A stretch of 64,000 nt of DNA from Kalmusia sp. IMI 367209 (lineage: Eukaryota > Ascomycota > Dothideomycetes > Pleosporales > Didymosphaeriaceae): NCBI GenBank assembly GCA_027946365.1, contig JAPEUQ010000008.1, forward strand, positions 372,001-436,000. Direction: 5' to 3'. The notes under the pieces are model-generated. The model worked only from the letters and a program-made list of their open reading frames with translations. It was not told the DNA's origin and ran no database searches. The position numbers and the translations under genes were made by a program. Each line of letters opens with the position of its first letter. Position 1 is the stretch's first letter. This document shows, in pieces, positions 11,539 to 21,650 of this stretch.

Positions 11539-11875
11539 GGTGCGTTGAGCGATGGGGCTAGGGAAAGACGTGGAAGAGGTGAATGGAGGATGGAGATTTG
11601 CATGGTGGGTGTTGATCACAATCGGCTAACTAGTGGAGAGGAGTACAACGAAATCTAGGTCATTGAAGGATAGTGGTAGAGATAATGGGTATCATTTCTT
11701 CATCTATAATCATCGTATCTGCATGGCTATAGCCTATTTGACATGCTTTTTTTTCGCCCTCTTGTGCTTGTTTCGGAGGGCTCCTGAGGCTGTCTTGTAA
11801 GTCGGCGCCTGAGTAGGGCGTCTTCCCTCGCAATTATCGCTTGTTCTCAGATTTTCCCGCTGTAATGTTCAAAGC
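11539..11875. other. Convergent spacer, about 340 nt
   Basis: Lies between the 3' ends of paralogue B and NIP7. No coding signal; a T-rich patch (tttttttt at 11749-11756) may belong to a 3' processing region. Confidence 0.4.
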
Positions 11876-12531
11876 TCATGTCGTGAAAAGCGTGTCTTCT
11901 TCTCTGAGATATTCGCCAATGTCCGCCTGCCTGAACGTAACGATGCCGGTTGGATCGAGTTTCCTGGCTTCGGCGGTCGATCGCGCGCTGACGCCAAATC
12001 CCTGCATCCAAATCAGCTATACTCCTGCTTTGCGTAGTATCTGCACTCACTAGTGGCGTATCATTCATGCTCAACACAATAACACCCTGGTGTTCAGGAC
12101 AATCCTCCGACCACCTCCCCACATGCGCTTTCAGCACATTTCCTCCGTACAAAAAGGGCATCTCGCCATTCGGCTTCACCCACACTTTGTACCTCGCATG
12201 TGGCGCAATCACTGACAGCGCAGTGATGTGCAGCCGGAACTTGCCCGTCTTGGTGAACTTTCCAAGACACGTGCCCAGGGAGAGGAGATTGTCGCGCTTA
12301 ACGGATGTAGCGAGATTTGCGAGAGATTCGCGCACATAGTAGACGCGCGAGCCTTGGATGCGGAAGACGTGGCGGTCGTCGGTGCCGCCGGCGGTTATAA
12401 GGTCTTGGATGCCCTTGCCGCAGTAGCTAGCAAGCTTTTCGAAGAGCGTCTTCGTCTCAGGCTATATCATGTCAGTAATCGAGGTGATTGAGTGGGGTTC
12501 AGGTTGGGTGTACCTCTGTGAGTGGCCTCAT
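11876..12531 (-). CDS. NIP7: 60S ribosome biogenesis factor NIP7
   Basis: NIP7 is a nucleolar/cytoplasmic PUA-domain protein needed for 27S pre-rRNA processing and 60S subunit assembly. Spliced by hand on the minus strand: exon 1 12531-12514 (MRPLTE), intron 12513-12462, exon 2 12461-12051, intron 12050-12002, exon 3 12001-11876, giving 184 residues. The N-terminal domain reads [16 protein letters not shown]. The region [16 protein letters not shown] leads into the PUA domain, with [20 protein letters not shown] and [15 protein letters not shown], and exon 3 supplies [19 protein letters not shown]. Length matches yeast NIP7 (181). Both introns keep phase 0 and have consensus ends. It is divergent from NOC3 with only 186 nt between the starts. 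Confidence 0.95.
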
Positions 12532-12717
12532 GATAGTGTGAAGAGCGAAGAGAAAGTTGCAATGCCGCAGGCGCGATGGTGTTGCGGCACCAAAAAAATG
12601 TGGAGGTCGGCGAAAACTGCAGACGCAACCACCGACGCCAAGGGAAAAATTACTGGTGCGAAAGAGCTCCGCAGCGCCTACTTAAACCAACACCCTTCTA
12701 CTACCCATTGACTTGCA
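12532..12717. promoter_or_regulatory. Bidirectional NIP7/NOC3 promoter
   Basis: A 186-nt gap between the start codons of two ribosome-assembly genes on opposite strands. It contains GCGCGATGG (12571-12579), close to the PAC core GCGATGAG, and GGGAAAAATT, close to the A-rich RRPE core. Both resemblances are approximate. Confidence 0.6.
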
Positions 12718-14760
12718 ATGTCGCGCATACCAGCGGCGAAAAGGCGGCGCCTGTCGCCTCCGGAGGACGACGCTGCAGCAGCTCCCCCAGCGAAGGATCA
12801 AAAGGCCAGTTATCTCGCCAATGCGGCGAAATGGGACCTCGAGCAGGATTACGAGCAACGACCAAGAAAGCAGAAGAAACAGAAAGAGCAGGCGAAACTA
12901 CCTGTGCGAACAACAGAAGGATGGATAGCGCAACCAGAGACAGAGGGGGCGAAGGAGGAGGAAGATTCGGACAGCTTCCTGGGCTCAGGCAGTGAGGGCG
13001 AAGAGGAAGGTACGGAAGAACGGATAGTGGAAGAGGAGCCAAAGGTGTCGCCGCGACAGCAGATACTAGATGCAAAAGAAGAAGTGGCACGAATAGCTGG
13101 CTTGGTCAACGAGGACCCTGAAGAGCATATTGGCGCTCTGAAGACACTGGCCGCTCTTGCAAACTCGGGCAATGCTACAGTGCGCAAATTGACACTGGTA
13201 GCGCAGGCCGCTATCTTCAAAGATTTGATCCCCGGGTACCGCATACGACCGCTATCCGACGAAGCTATGGGCGAGAAGGTCTCGAAAGAGGTCCGGAAGC
13301 TGCGAGCGTTCGAACAGAAGCTTGTTACGGGATACCAGGCATACGTGCAGGATCTGGGCAAGGCGGCAAAGCGGAGTGGCGGTGGAACATCAGAACAGGC
13401 TGCAGGCATAGCTTCGGTTGCCATCACCTGCGCATGCAATATGTTACTGGCCGTTCCCCACTTCAACTTTCGTGGAGAAGTACTAGGAATACTGGTTGGC
13501 AAGCTCAGCACTCGGCATGTAGACAAAGACTTCGTCAAGTGCCGGGAAACCCTGGAAAAACTTTTTGAGAACGATGAAGAAGGAAACGCATCGCTAGAAG
13601 CAGTCACTATGTTGACCAAGATGATGAAGAGCAGAAACTACCATTTCGATGAAAGCGTGCTCAACACCTTTCTTCACTTGCGCCTACTCTCCGAATTTTC
13701 ACAAAAGGCCTCCTACAACTCCGTTGATAAGCCAGAAGCAGAGCGAATCAATGGAAAGAAGATCAAGCAACAGCGCGAGTTCCGGACAAAGAAGCTTCGA
13801 AAGATGCTTAAGGAGAATAAGAAGATTGAGAAAGAGATGAAGGAGGCAGATGCTGCAGTGAGTCACGAAGAGCGTGACAGAATGCAGGCGGAGACGTTGA
13901 AGATGGTCTTTGTCGCATACTTCAGGATCCTGAAGGCACGTTCCGGGAAGCTCATGGGTGCCGTGCTTGAAGGATTAGCGAAGTACGCTCATCTCATCAA
14001 CCAGGACTTTTTCGGTGACATCTTAGAGGCATTGCGCGATATTATAAGTACAGCGGAGTTTTCGGATGCTTCACAAGTAGACGATGAGGACGAAGAGGAA
14101 GAAGAAGACGATAACGAGCTTCCGGAGAGGAATCTCACCCGCGAATCGCTTCTCTGTGTGATCACAGCATTTGCCCTACTGCAGGGCCAGGATGTCACCA
14201 AGTCTGCCTCGGCGATGAAGCTTGACCTCAGCTTCTTCATAACGCATCTCTATCGCACATTGCATGCGGTGTCGCTCAACCCAGACATCGAACTGAGCGC
14301 AAAGTCGCTGCACCTGGCTGATCCCCACTCATCGGAGGCGCAACCACAGGCGGCTGCAACCAACAAGATCAACGTACAAACGACCATTGTTTTACTCATT
14401 CGATCATTATCTTCAGTTCTGCTCCCTGCGACTGCAATTCGCGCCGTGCCGCCGAACCGCGTCGCAGCATTCTGCAAGCAACTCATGACGATTTCCCTGC
14501 AACTTCCAGAGAAGTCCTGTACTGCAATGCTTGGGTTGCTTAACCAAGTCACCAAAGCGCACGGTCGTAAAGTAAATGCGCTGTGGATCACCGAGGAGCG
14601 ACGTGGGGACGGCGTATTCGATGCGCTTAAGCCCGAAATCGAAGGTAGTAATCCGTTTGCTGGAACGATTTGGGAGGGGGAGATATTGCGAAAACATTAC
14701 AGTCCGACTATTCGAGAAGCTGTTGTTGGGATAGAGAAGAACGTCATGGAGTCGAGATAG
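12718..14760 (+). CDS. NOC3: Nucleolar complex-associated protein 3 (NOC3)
   Basis: NOC3 forms a complex with NOC2 that escorts pre-60S particles from nucleolus to nucleoplasm; the yeast protein also has a replication-initiation role. The single-exon 680-residue protein begins with a basic nuclear-type segment (AAKRRRLSPPE). A Lys/Glu-rich tract and an acidic Glu-rich stretch follow, then the NOC3 domain from RQQILDAKEEVARIAGLVNE through RKLTLVAQAAIFKDLIPGYR, including the LRAFEQKLVTGYQAYVQ segment. A second acidic run (DDEDEEEEEDDNELPE) precedes the CBF/Mak21-type C-terminal helical region (TTIVLLIRSLSSVLLPATAI, then ALLGL-like helices). The length fits the family. Pairing with NIP7 on a shared promoter suggests co-expression. 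Confidence 0.93.
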   Translation: MSRIPAAKRRRLSPPEDDAAAAPPAKDQKASYLANAAKWDLEQDYEQRPRKQKKQKEQAKLPVRTTEGWIAQPETEGAKEEEDSDSFLGSGSEGEEEGTEERIVEEEPKVSPRQQILDAKEEVARIAGLVNEDPEEHIGALKTLAALANSGNATVRKLTLVAQAAIFKDLIPGYRIRPLSDEAMGEKVSKEVRKLRAFEQKLVTGYQAYVQDLGKAAKRSGGGTSEQAAGIASVAITCACNMLLAVPHFNFRGEVLGILVGKLSTRHVDKDFVKCRETLEKLFENDEEGNASLEAVTMLTKMMKSRNYHFDESVLNTFLHLRLLSEFSQKASYNSVDKPEAERINGKKIKQQREFRTKKLRKMLKENKKIEKEMKEADAAVSHEERDRMQAETLKMVFVAYFRILKARSGKLMGAVLEGLAKYAHLINQDFFGDILEALRDIISTAEFSDASQVDDEDEEEEEDDNELPERNLTRESLLCVITAFALLQGQDVTKSASAMKLDLSFFITHLYRTLHAVSLNPDIELSAKSLHLADPHSSEAQPQAAATNKINVQTTIVLLIRSLSSVLLPATAIRAVPPNRVAAFCKQLMTISLQLPEKSCTAMLGLLNQVTKAHGRKVNALWITEERRGDGVFDALKPEIEGSNPFAGTIWEGEILRKHYSPTIREAVVGIEKNVMESR

Positions 14761-15217
14761 CCTTAAAGTCCGCTCATCGGGCGCACTTAATTCTATATAC
14801 GAATAGGACGCACTGCCTCCCGCAGCGATGCAGCAGAGCCTCATTGTCTGAAAATGACCCCTGGCCCCTGTTATCTTGGCGATCTATGTTTGACTCCCCT
14901 CGCGCGTGGTACTGAACGATATAGCCAATCAGCACGCTTTCTGAGACGATGGCCCAAGATCTAACCGTGCGCGCAGTCGCGCCTTACCTCTCTGGACTCA
15001 CTTGCATAGCTAAGGCCTCCCACATCTACAGCCTACACAAATGGTGTCGCCGACCAGTGGTCCCATGTTAGGGGCCAAATTGTCCCACGAATAGTGTACA
15101 GGCTGTTGCAGGACGATACAAAACTAGAGCAGCCGCTTTGCCTTCGGAGGTCCGATCTCATCTTCCCAACCACTTCAACCACAAGCAACGTGAGGCGTCC
15201 CAGCGCGCGGCTACGTC
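14761..15217. other. Intergenic, about 460 nt
   Basis: NOC3 3' flank and promoter of the next gene. No coding signal beyond short shadow frames. Confidence 0.5.
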
Positions 15218-16164
15218 ATGGCAAATTTTGACTCGAATCAATGGTACCATATCTATTACAACCAGAACAAGAAAACAGCGCTCATGGGCAGCGAATTGTA
15301 CAATACAACAACACATACGGGCACATCATTCTTCAAGACCGCAAAGACATCAGACGCAGATCAGCAATGGCAATTCTATGCTATCGATTCGGACTTCTAC
15401 GCGTTAAGAACAAGAGACTCAGGTAGCGACGGATTCCTCGGTACCGCGTATTCTGCAAATGAGGATACACCTGGCAACACCGTGCCTCGTATGGTCAGAG
15501 GAGACATATCAGACGACTCGGTGTTTTGGAAAGTGACACCATGGGGAGATGGAACATTTTATCTGTCGAACAAGGAGAACAAGACCTCTTGGCATCTTAC
15601 GAGGAAAGCGAATTCTCTCGGAGCTATGACGTCGAACATTACTGGTGATAAACCCTTCCAGCAATTCTCTTTCGACACTATCTCGGCGATCAACGATGAC
15701 CAATTCTCGACTGTTAATGTAAGCTGTCGCGAACCTATGATTTGGGAGAAAGATTAACACTCATCTAGCTTCCCACCACGACTAAATCTTCGGCGGCCTC
15801 ATCGACGTCTACAGACAGTGCGACGGGCACACCGAACTCACCAGCATCCGGACAATCTAGTGGAGGGTTATCGACTGGCGCGAAGGCTGGCATTGGAGCC
15901 GGTGTCGGCATTGTCGCGCTAATCGCGCTGGTGGTGTTGGGACTGTTTCTTTGGCGGCGACGAAGACGAAATCAACAATCACAGGGGCACACGATAATTG
16001 AGGGCGACAAGTACAATGCGGAGAGCTCCAGCGCGCCGGCATACGAAATGCCACAGCTCGGGGCAGTCAAATACGAGGCTTATGGGACACCGCAAGCGGA
16101 GCTACACAACGAGTCGCAACCTGCCGAATTGCCTGGTGAGATACCGGGACACAACGTGCGATGA
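15218..16164 (+). CDS. Single-pass membrane protein with ricin-like N-terminal domain
   Basis: Spliced from exon 1 15218-15718 and exon 2 15769-16164 across a 50-nt intron (GTAAGC..., branch TTAAC, ...CTAG), giving 298 residues. The N-terminal ~165 residues have the repeated Trp/Phe pattern of a beta-trefoil, ricin B-like carbohydrate-binding fold: NQWYHIYYN, QQWQFYAID, VFWKVTPWGDGTFYLSN and PFQQFSFD. Exon 2 encodes a Ser/Thr/Pro/Gly-rich stalk. A transmembrane helix follows (GIGAGVGIVALIALVVLGLF), then a basic stop-transfer patch (WRRRRR) and a ~60-residue tail ending GHNVR. There is no N-terminal signal peptide, so the domain would be exported only if the single helix acts as a reverse signal anchor. 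The fold call is by pattern and moderate; the ligand is unknown. Confidence 0.75.
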
Positions 16165-17269
16165 GCCATTGAAATCCTACCTATAGTTCCACTTAATATC
16201 GGACGACACATATACCCCAAAAAACTCGCTATAATTTTACGCATAAACATTAGATCCTGAAAGCAAATCTGCTCGATCCACACTCTGGCATCATATTTAG
16301 AGCAGGAGTTTTTTAATTTCCCAGCTATTGAATTGTTACCAAAAAGATAGAGCTACCCAGCTGGTAGTGCGCGAGCTAGATTGAGCTCAGTATCCTGGAT
16401 TGAGGCCTGACATAACAAGGGGTTAGCGAGGTGGAAAGTGGGTCGTTGTACATCTACGCGCCAATATCTAAGACCTAAAAATCACCTAAGCATTGGCATA
16501 AGCAGCGCCATAGCACATAGAAAACGCTGCACATACGAATCAAAAATAGGATGTAAAGAGAAAGCTTTTCGATATTACGCTTCAGCGCTCGCTGACAACA
16601 CAAGACGTTCGGCCCTTCTGTAGCCTCGCAGCTTTTACGTGCTGGAAGGTTCCAAAAGCTTCCAACGCTGCCAGGATGTTTCACAGTCGCTGTCGTACTA
16701 GAATCACCGACTTAATTTGCTTACCTCGATGCTCTTTCGCCGAGCTCCCTGAAGAACTACGCACTCCTTTCGATGGCATCGGAGATTTATATTCACAATA
16801 ATCACACGTTCAGTAAATGATCCAGAACAGCACACTCATTGCACCTTTAAGTTTTTGCAAGCTGATCCGGCGCACGGACGATCATGCCTCCCCAATTGCC
16901 AGCTTGAGCGTTTGTGGTCTGGAGTAGTTCTACCATTGCAAACTCCGATGATGCCCGTTGAGCACCACCGCTATGACCAAACATGAACAGCTCTTCGATT
17001 TAGGAACTATCCTCGTTGCCACTTGAACATGCAAACGTCGAACAAGTGAAGATGCGGATATCAGATCCAGCGCGGCGGAACCACCTAATAAGAACGAGCG
17101 CGAACATTTTGCATGAGGCGAAGGCGAAGTTGTCTTCATTGAAGAGGGAGCCGTTTGCGGCGATGTTGAGATTTTAGGCATACAGGCAGATACTCGAGCA
17201 GCCGGTACAATCACGCTGCATATGTTGGAATCTTCATTATAAAATACGAGAATTAACATAAGAGGTAAT
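16165..17269. other. Intergenic, about 1.1 kb
   Basis: No credible gene. The frame at 16930-17379 on the minus strand overlaps the end of the TPR gene and looks like a shadow. Confidence 0.5.
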
Positions 17270-19951
17270 CTACGAAGCCATCCTCTTTCGAGCCTCAGCA
17301 ACTTGAGATTTAAGGTCCTCAGACTCCTCCAATCGTCCTTGCTTCTCATACGTGACTGCCAGGTGCTCCATGCTGGCAAGCGAATGGTGGTGCTCCATAC
17401 TTAGCACTCTAATCCGGATCGCCAATACTTGCAACCCAAGCTCCTCGGCCTTGCGCAGTTGCTCATTGTCAAGATAAATAGATGCCAGATTGGTCATGCT
17501 ATTCAGGGTATGATGATGTTCTGGGCCTAGTACTTTTTTGCGCGACTCCATCACCTGCAAACCAAGCTTCTCTGCTTCAGTCAATCGACCTTGATTATGG
17601 TAGGTTGACGATAGGTGAGCCATACTCGTCAAAGTTGAGAAGTGTTCCAGCCCTAGCAGGGCCTTGCGAGCCTCTACAACTTGGGACTGGAGAGCTTCGG
17701 CCTCGTCCAATCGGCCTTGGTTGTGGTAGCTAACTCCCAGGTTGCTCATACCGCTAAGCGTATGCGGATGATTTTTTCCTAGCACTCTTATACGACCATT
17801 CATTACTTCGACTAGCAACTTCTCGGCATCGCGGTATCGACCCTGATTGTTATACGTGTGTGCCAAGTTGCCAACACTGAGCAGAGTGTCGGGATGGTCG
17901 ATACCGAGCACCTTCTTGCGCGCGCTTATTACCTGCTCTCCAAGCTCTTCGGCCTTCTTCCACGAACCTTGACAGTTGTAAAGATATACTAAATTACTCA
18001 GGCCAACGAGGGTGTCTGGATGTTCGCCGCCGAGGACGCGTATCCGAAGTTTCATTGTTTGTAGCTCCAGCTCCTCCGCTTCTTTCCACTGCGACAGATC
18101 ACTGTACGTCATGGCTAGGTGGCTCATGGTAGCCAGTGTCTCGGGATCCTCTTCACCGAGGACCCTTTTCTGAGCCTCCATCGCTCTTAGCCCAAGGACC
18201 TTGGACTCTTGGAACCGACTCTGTGCATGGTATGTCAAAGCTAGCTTCGCAATGCTTTTGAGCGTATCTGAATGCTCTGCTCCAAGGACGTTTGTCCGAT
18301 GCTCCATCACTTCCCGAAAGAAGGCTTCTGCATTATCAAATCGACCATCGCTGTAATAACACATTGCAATTTTCCATTCCAAGTCGATCCTCCTAGCATC
18401 GTCCCCCGCAATGAGGTTCGACTCTAAGACATGGCGTGCGTGAGGAATATACATTCTCCACACAGCCCTGTTTCTGTGTTCATGGTCCGGAAACACTTCT
18501 TCCAATCGCGAGCAAGCTCGGCGAGTCCACTCAGCAAGCGTTCCTTCATTCCGAAGCCAGTTCCGAACTGTAAGGTGTACAAGTCGATGCATGTCAAGTG
18601 CCAAGTCTTCCGAACGTCTGGTGATAAACGAGTAGGCGCTCAGTGTCCCAATTGAGTCCGTCTCCTTCTTCCGCGATGGTCCTGGTGGAAGGAGAAGTTG
18701 AGGGACGTCTTTATGGTCAACGCAAGCCATAAAAGACATGTAATTTGCCGCAAGAGGATCATTTTGCTGGATCTGCCGGAAAGAAATCAGCCACGTCGTG
18801 GCCACTGATTTTTTTATTTCAGGATATCTCGCATCATTCTCGAATTCTTCAGTGAGAAGCTCAACGATCTCTTGCTCTTGGCAACCCACAAGCACTAGAT
18901 AATCCGCTATAGTAATTCCGTTCTGATTAATGTATGCAGCTGCCTGAGTGATGGCCAGTGGGAGATAGGTCAGCCATGCAAGCACCGCTTTCGTATCCGA
19001 AGGGCTGGAATCGACAAGATCCTTGCGTATTAAAAAGTTTCGCAGCATTCGTGTGGCTGTAATCTCAGTCATCTGAGGCATTTCAATCACATTCTGATGG
19101 GCGAGCTTCACCCCGACCTTCCTGTCTCGTGTCGTAAAAATGACCCGTCCATTATTGCTCCGGGGAATGTAATCGATTAACCGAATAGATTGCTGAGCCT
19201 TGGAGTTCGGTTTATCGATCCACATGTTGATATCGTCGGCGTTATCGAAGATCATGACCCAATGGCCTGCACTTTCCCCGCTTAGAAAGTCTTGCACAGT
19301 CTTTTTAACATCCGTGTCCTCGCCTCCAGACCCTCGAATTCCAAACTGCTGAGCAACAGCATGATATCCTTGATCTAGGCTCTCCATGCTAGTAGCATGA
19401 ATCCAAATAGCCGAGTAATACTTGTGCTTCTCCCTTAGTCGATAGAGAAACTCCAGCACAAGCTGCGTCTTTCCCACTCCCCCAAGCCCGGAGATTGCGG
19501 CTTTAGTGAATTGATTGTTGGTGAAGAGCATATTTTGAAGCTCAGCAAGTTCGGACTCACGACCAGTAAAACGAACATTTCTCTCAAACGGCACAATCCA
19601 CTGATTGATTGAGTGCTGGCGAATCAGATTGTTTTCGATACTGAGGTTGTTCGAACGCATCTCGATCTCGGTTTGGAGGCGACGAAGCGCGTGCAGTTCG
19701 CCTTCGCCATATATCGCCGGCATGTGCATGTCGAGCATTCCAAGTAATAAATACACTTTATCTTCCTCGAGCGTAGTTTCTCTATTTGTGCCCCACGACA
19801 TTCTCTCGTAAATACTAAAGTAAAACAGAGGATTTGCTCGAAGAGCAGAGACAGAGATTCGCGTAATTTTAGATATCTGTTTTACCAAAAATTTCTTAGT
19901 TTCAAGCGGCTTTCCTTCCCAGTAGGAAGGATTCAATTGGAGGAGGAGCAA
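17270..19951 (-). CDS. NB-ARC/TPR (NLR-like) protein, lacking an intact HET domain
   Basis: STAND-type ATPase of the fungal NLR-like class, which acts in heterokaryon incompatibility and possibly innate recognition. An 893-codon frame without stops. Residues 1-95 are the tail of a HET domain (RMSWGTNRETTLEEDKVYLL, MPAIYGEGE). The NB-ARC module follows: P-loop GLGGVGKT (about 155-162), Walker B-like HWVMIFDNADD, a GRVIFTTRD segment and a GLPL-like WLTYLPLAITQAA. A winged-helix-like linker then leads to about eight or nine 42-residue TPR_10/12 repeats of the kinesin-light-chain style (VLGxEHPDTL...NLAxxYxxQGRxxEAE). The frame opens with a TTG; its first ATG is at 19801. Upstream sequence to 20388 encodes the rest of a HET domain but with a stop and frameshifts, so this ORF may be a remnant or an N-terminally shortened gene. 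Confidence 0.85.
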   Translation of the reverse strand: MLLLQLNPSYWEGKPLETKKFLVKQISKITRISVSALRANPLFYFSIYERMSWGTNRETTLEEDKVYLLLGMLDMHMPAIYGEGELHALRRLQTEIEMRSNNLSIENNLIRQHSINQWIVPFERNVRFTGRESELAELQNMLFTNNQFTKAAISGLGGVGKTQLVLEFLYRLREKHKYYSAIWIHATSMESLDQGYHAVAQQFGIRGSGGEDTDVKKTVQDFLSGESAGHWVMIFDNADDINMWIDKPNSKAQQSIRLIDYIPRSNNGRVIFTTRDRKVGVKLAHQNVIEMPQMTEITATRMLRNFLIRKDLVDSSPSDTKAVLAWLTYLPLAITQAAAYINQNGITIADYLVLVGCQEQEIVELLTEEFENDARYPEIKKSVATTWLISFRQIQQNDPLAANYMSFMACVDHKDVPQLLLPPGPSRKKETDSIGTLSAYSFITRRSEDLALDMHRLVHLTVRNWLRNEGTLAEWTRRACSRLEEVFPDHEHRNRAVWRMYIPHARHVLESNLIAGDDARRIDLEWKIAMCYYSDGRFDNAEAFFREVMEHRTNVLGAEHSDTLKSIAKLALTYHAQSRFQESKVLGLRAMEAQKRVLGEEDPETLATMSHLAMTYSDLSQWKEAEELELQTMKLRIRVLGGEHPDTLVGLSNLVYLYNCQGSWKKAEELGEQVISARKKVLGIDHPDTLLSVGNLAHTYNNQGRYRDAEKLLVEVMNGRIRVLGKNHPHTLSGMSNLGVSYHNQGRLDEAEALQSQVVEARKALLGLEHFSTLTSMAHLSSTYHNQGRLTEAEKLGLQVMESRKKVLGPEHHHTLNSMTNLASIYLDNEQLRKAEELGLQVLAIRIRVLSMEHHHSLASMEHLAVTYEKQGRLEESEDLKSQVAEARKRMAS

Positions 19952-20388
19952 GAAGCTGAAGAGTCCAGCCTCGATTAAACCACCAACTTTGTCGTAACTG
20001 CGAGTCTCTGTAATCTGGATCGTTATTTTCCTAGTTGTATAGAAACGTCAGCAAGAAGCACGTGGCGTTGAGTTGAGCGTTGAGAGCATTTGAATACGGA
20101 ATTGATGGCTTCACTCAGTTCAGCACTACTTGACTTGTCGATACATCAGGTATCGACCCAGAAATATTGTATTTTGTCTTTCTTCGCCTGCTCGCTGCAG
20201 AAGAGGAGTTCATCGAAGGCATGAATCCCTGCGACAGTTTTAGATGTTGTGCAACTAATGACGTCTTGAAACGTGGCCTCGTGATGACTCCGCCAAGTGT
20301 GGGACAAGGCTGCGTAATTGGGAGCGTCGCGCTCAACAAATTGAGTCAGAGTGAAGCTTCCATCGTTGTTCATTCGCAAAAGTCTCAA
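19920..20388 (-). pseudogene. Broken HET domain upstream of the NB-ARC/TPR ORF
   Basis: From an ATG at 20388 the minus strand encodes a typical HET start (MRLLRMNNDGSFTLTQF, then YAALSHTW and QYFWVDT). Where the family reads VDTCCIDK, a TGA stands at 20146-20148; the same frame continues as CIDKSSSAELSEAIN. It later meets a TAA near 20023. HET similarity resumes one frame over (WWFNRGWTLQLLAPP) and shifts again near 19930 into the downstream ORF (YWEGKPLETKK). One nonsense codon plus two frameshifts in under 500 nt make a functional full-length HET protein unlikely. Confidence 0.8.
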
Positions 20389-21650
20389 TTTCTGATGACC
20401 TTATTCGGTTCTAAGGGCAGTGAAATGCCGCAAAACTCTTTAGGAGTAGTCAGTCTCGCTCCATCGTATCAATATCGTTCACGCCATCCACCACAGTAGC
20501 TGTCAATATCCCTCATTCTGTACTTTCATATTGTGCTCTGATAAACAGCCCGCGAGCTGGCTAACAATGATCTTTGCTGGTACAAGGTCCTCTGCAACTT
20601 AAGCTTGACCAATCAAAAGGTAGTAGCTGGGGACTAGCTGGTTACTGCAAGCCGTTTATCGAAGAACATGGCCTGAGTGTCCGCTCTCTCTCTCTTGTGA
20701 AATTTACGTTGTGTGGCGATCTTATTGGCTACTTGAACGTTACGGTGTGGTTACACATTCAAACCCAGTAAATGAGCTCATCTCTCCACGTTTGGCCAGC
20801 CGATCAAGCACATGCATCAATAGTCAAAGTAGGCAAGCTATCAACCGTACTTCTGGATCCTCTCTATTCTCGTCCCTGGTTCTGATAGCGATGCTCATAT
20901 TAGACAGCTTAGGCATTGTGATCGAATTTAGGAATTCATGTGAGTTATTAGACATGCTGGGCGGTATTGAATAACTCGCTAGACTACATGGGCTAAGCTT
21001 TCTATGGATTATGAGCGTGTCGGTGCTGAATCTCTGAATCTCTTGCGCGGCCTGGTGTGGCGCCCACACCCGATGACGCTGCATGTGCCACGTCTAGTCA
21101 CGAAGCATTATAAGTAACGTCGCAATCTGTAGAACAGATGCAATTAGGTGACGTGAGGCAATTTTGGTAATAATAGCATGACCATCAATCTTGTAACTCT
21201 AGAAGTAGTAGGGCCAGAGCATCTTGGGAAGTGGGCATCAAGCGGGTCCGGGCGTTCCGTGATTACTCACAATAGCTTGTACCCCGTCGCTTGATAGGAA
21301 TGAGTCTTAGTCTCATCGGTATTTACCAAAAGTCCTCCCCTCAGCTCTTCCCATGTCTCCACAGTTTTAAATACTGCTAGTACCCAACTCGACAAAAACC
21401 CAAATTAGTACCTCCATAATAATGTTCGATTCGCTGTACAAGGTTAGGTTACTTACTGTCATCGAACGACTCTAACTATTGATATATCCAGTTGGTCTCG
21501 ACCACGCAAGCAACTCCCCTCTTCAACCCGCTTCCACTCATTCCCGGTCTATTCACCCTAGCCCCTCTCACGGGCATCGCCCGGCGCACCACCCAGCGCG
21601 GCACCTCCCCACTCGACCCTCTCATCCTTGCTCCCGGGCTGCATTTCTAG
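20389..21650. other. Intergenic, about 1.26 kb
   Basis: No credible coding frame on either strand. The right end is C-rich on the + strand (21500-21650) and ends in TTTCTAG at 21644-21650, which could be an intron acceptor for the next gene. Confidence 0.45.
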
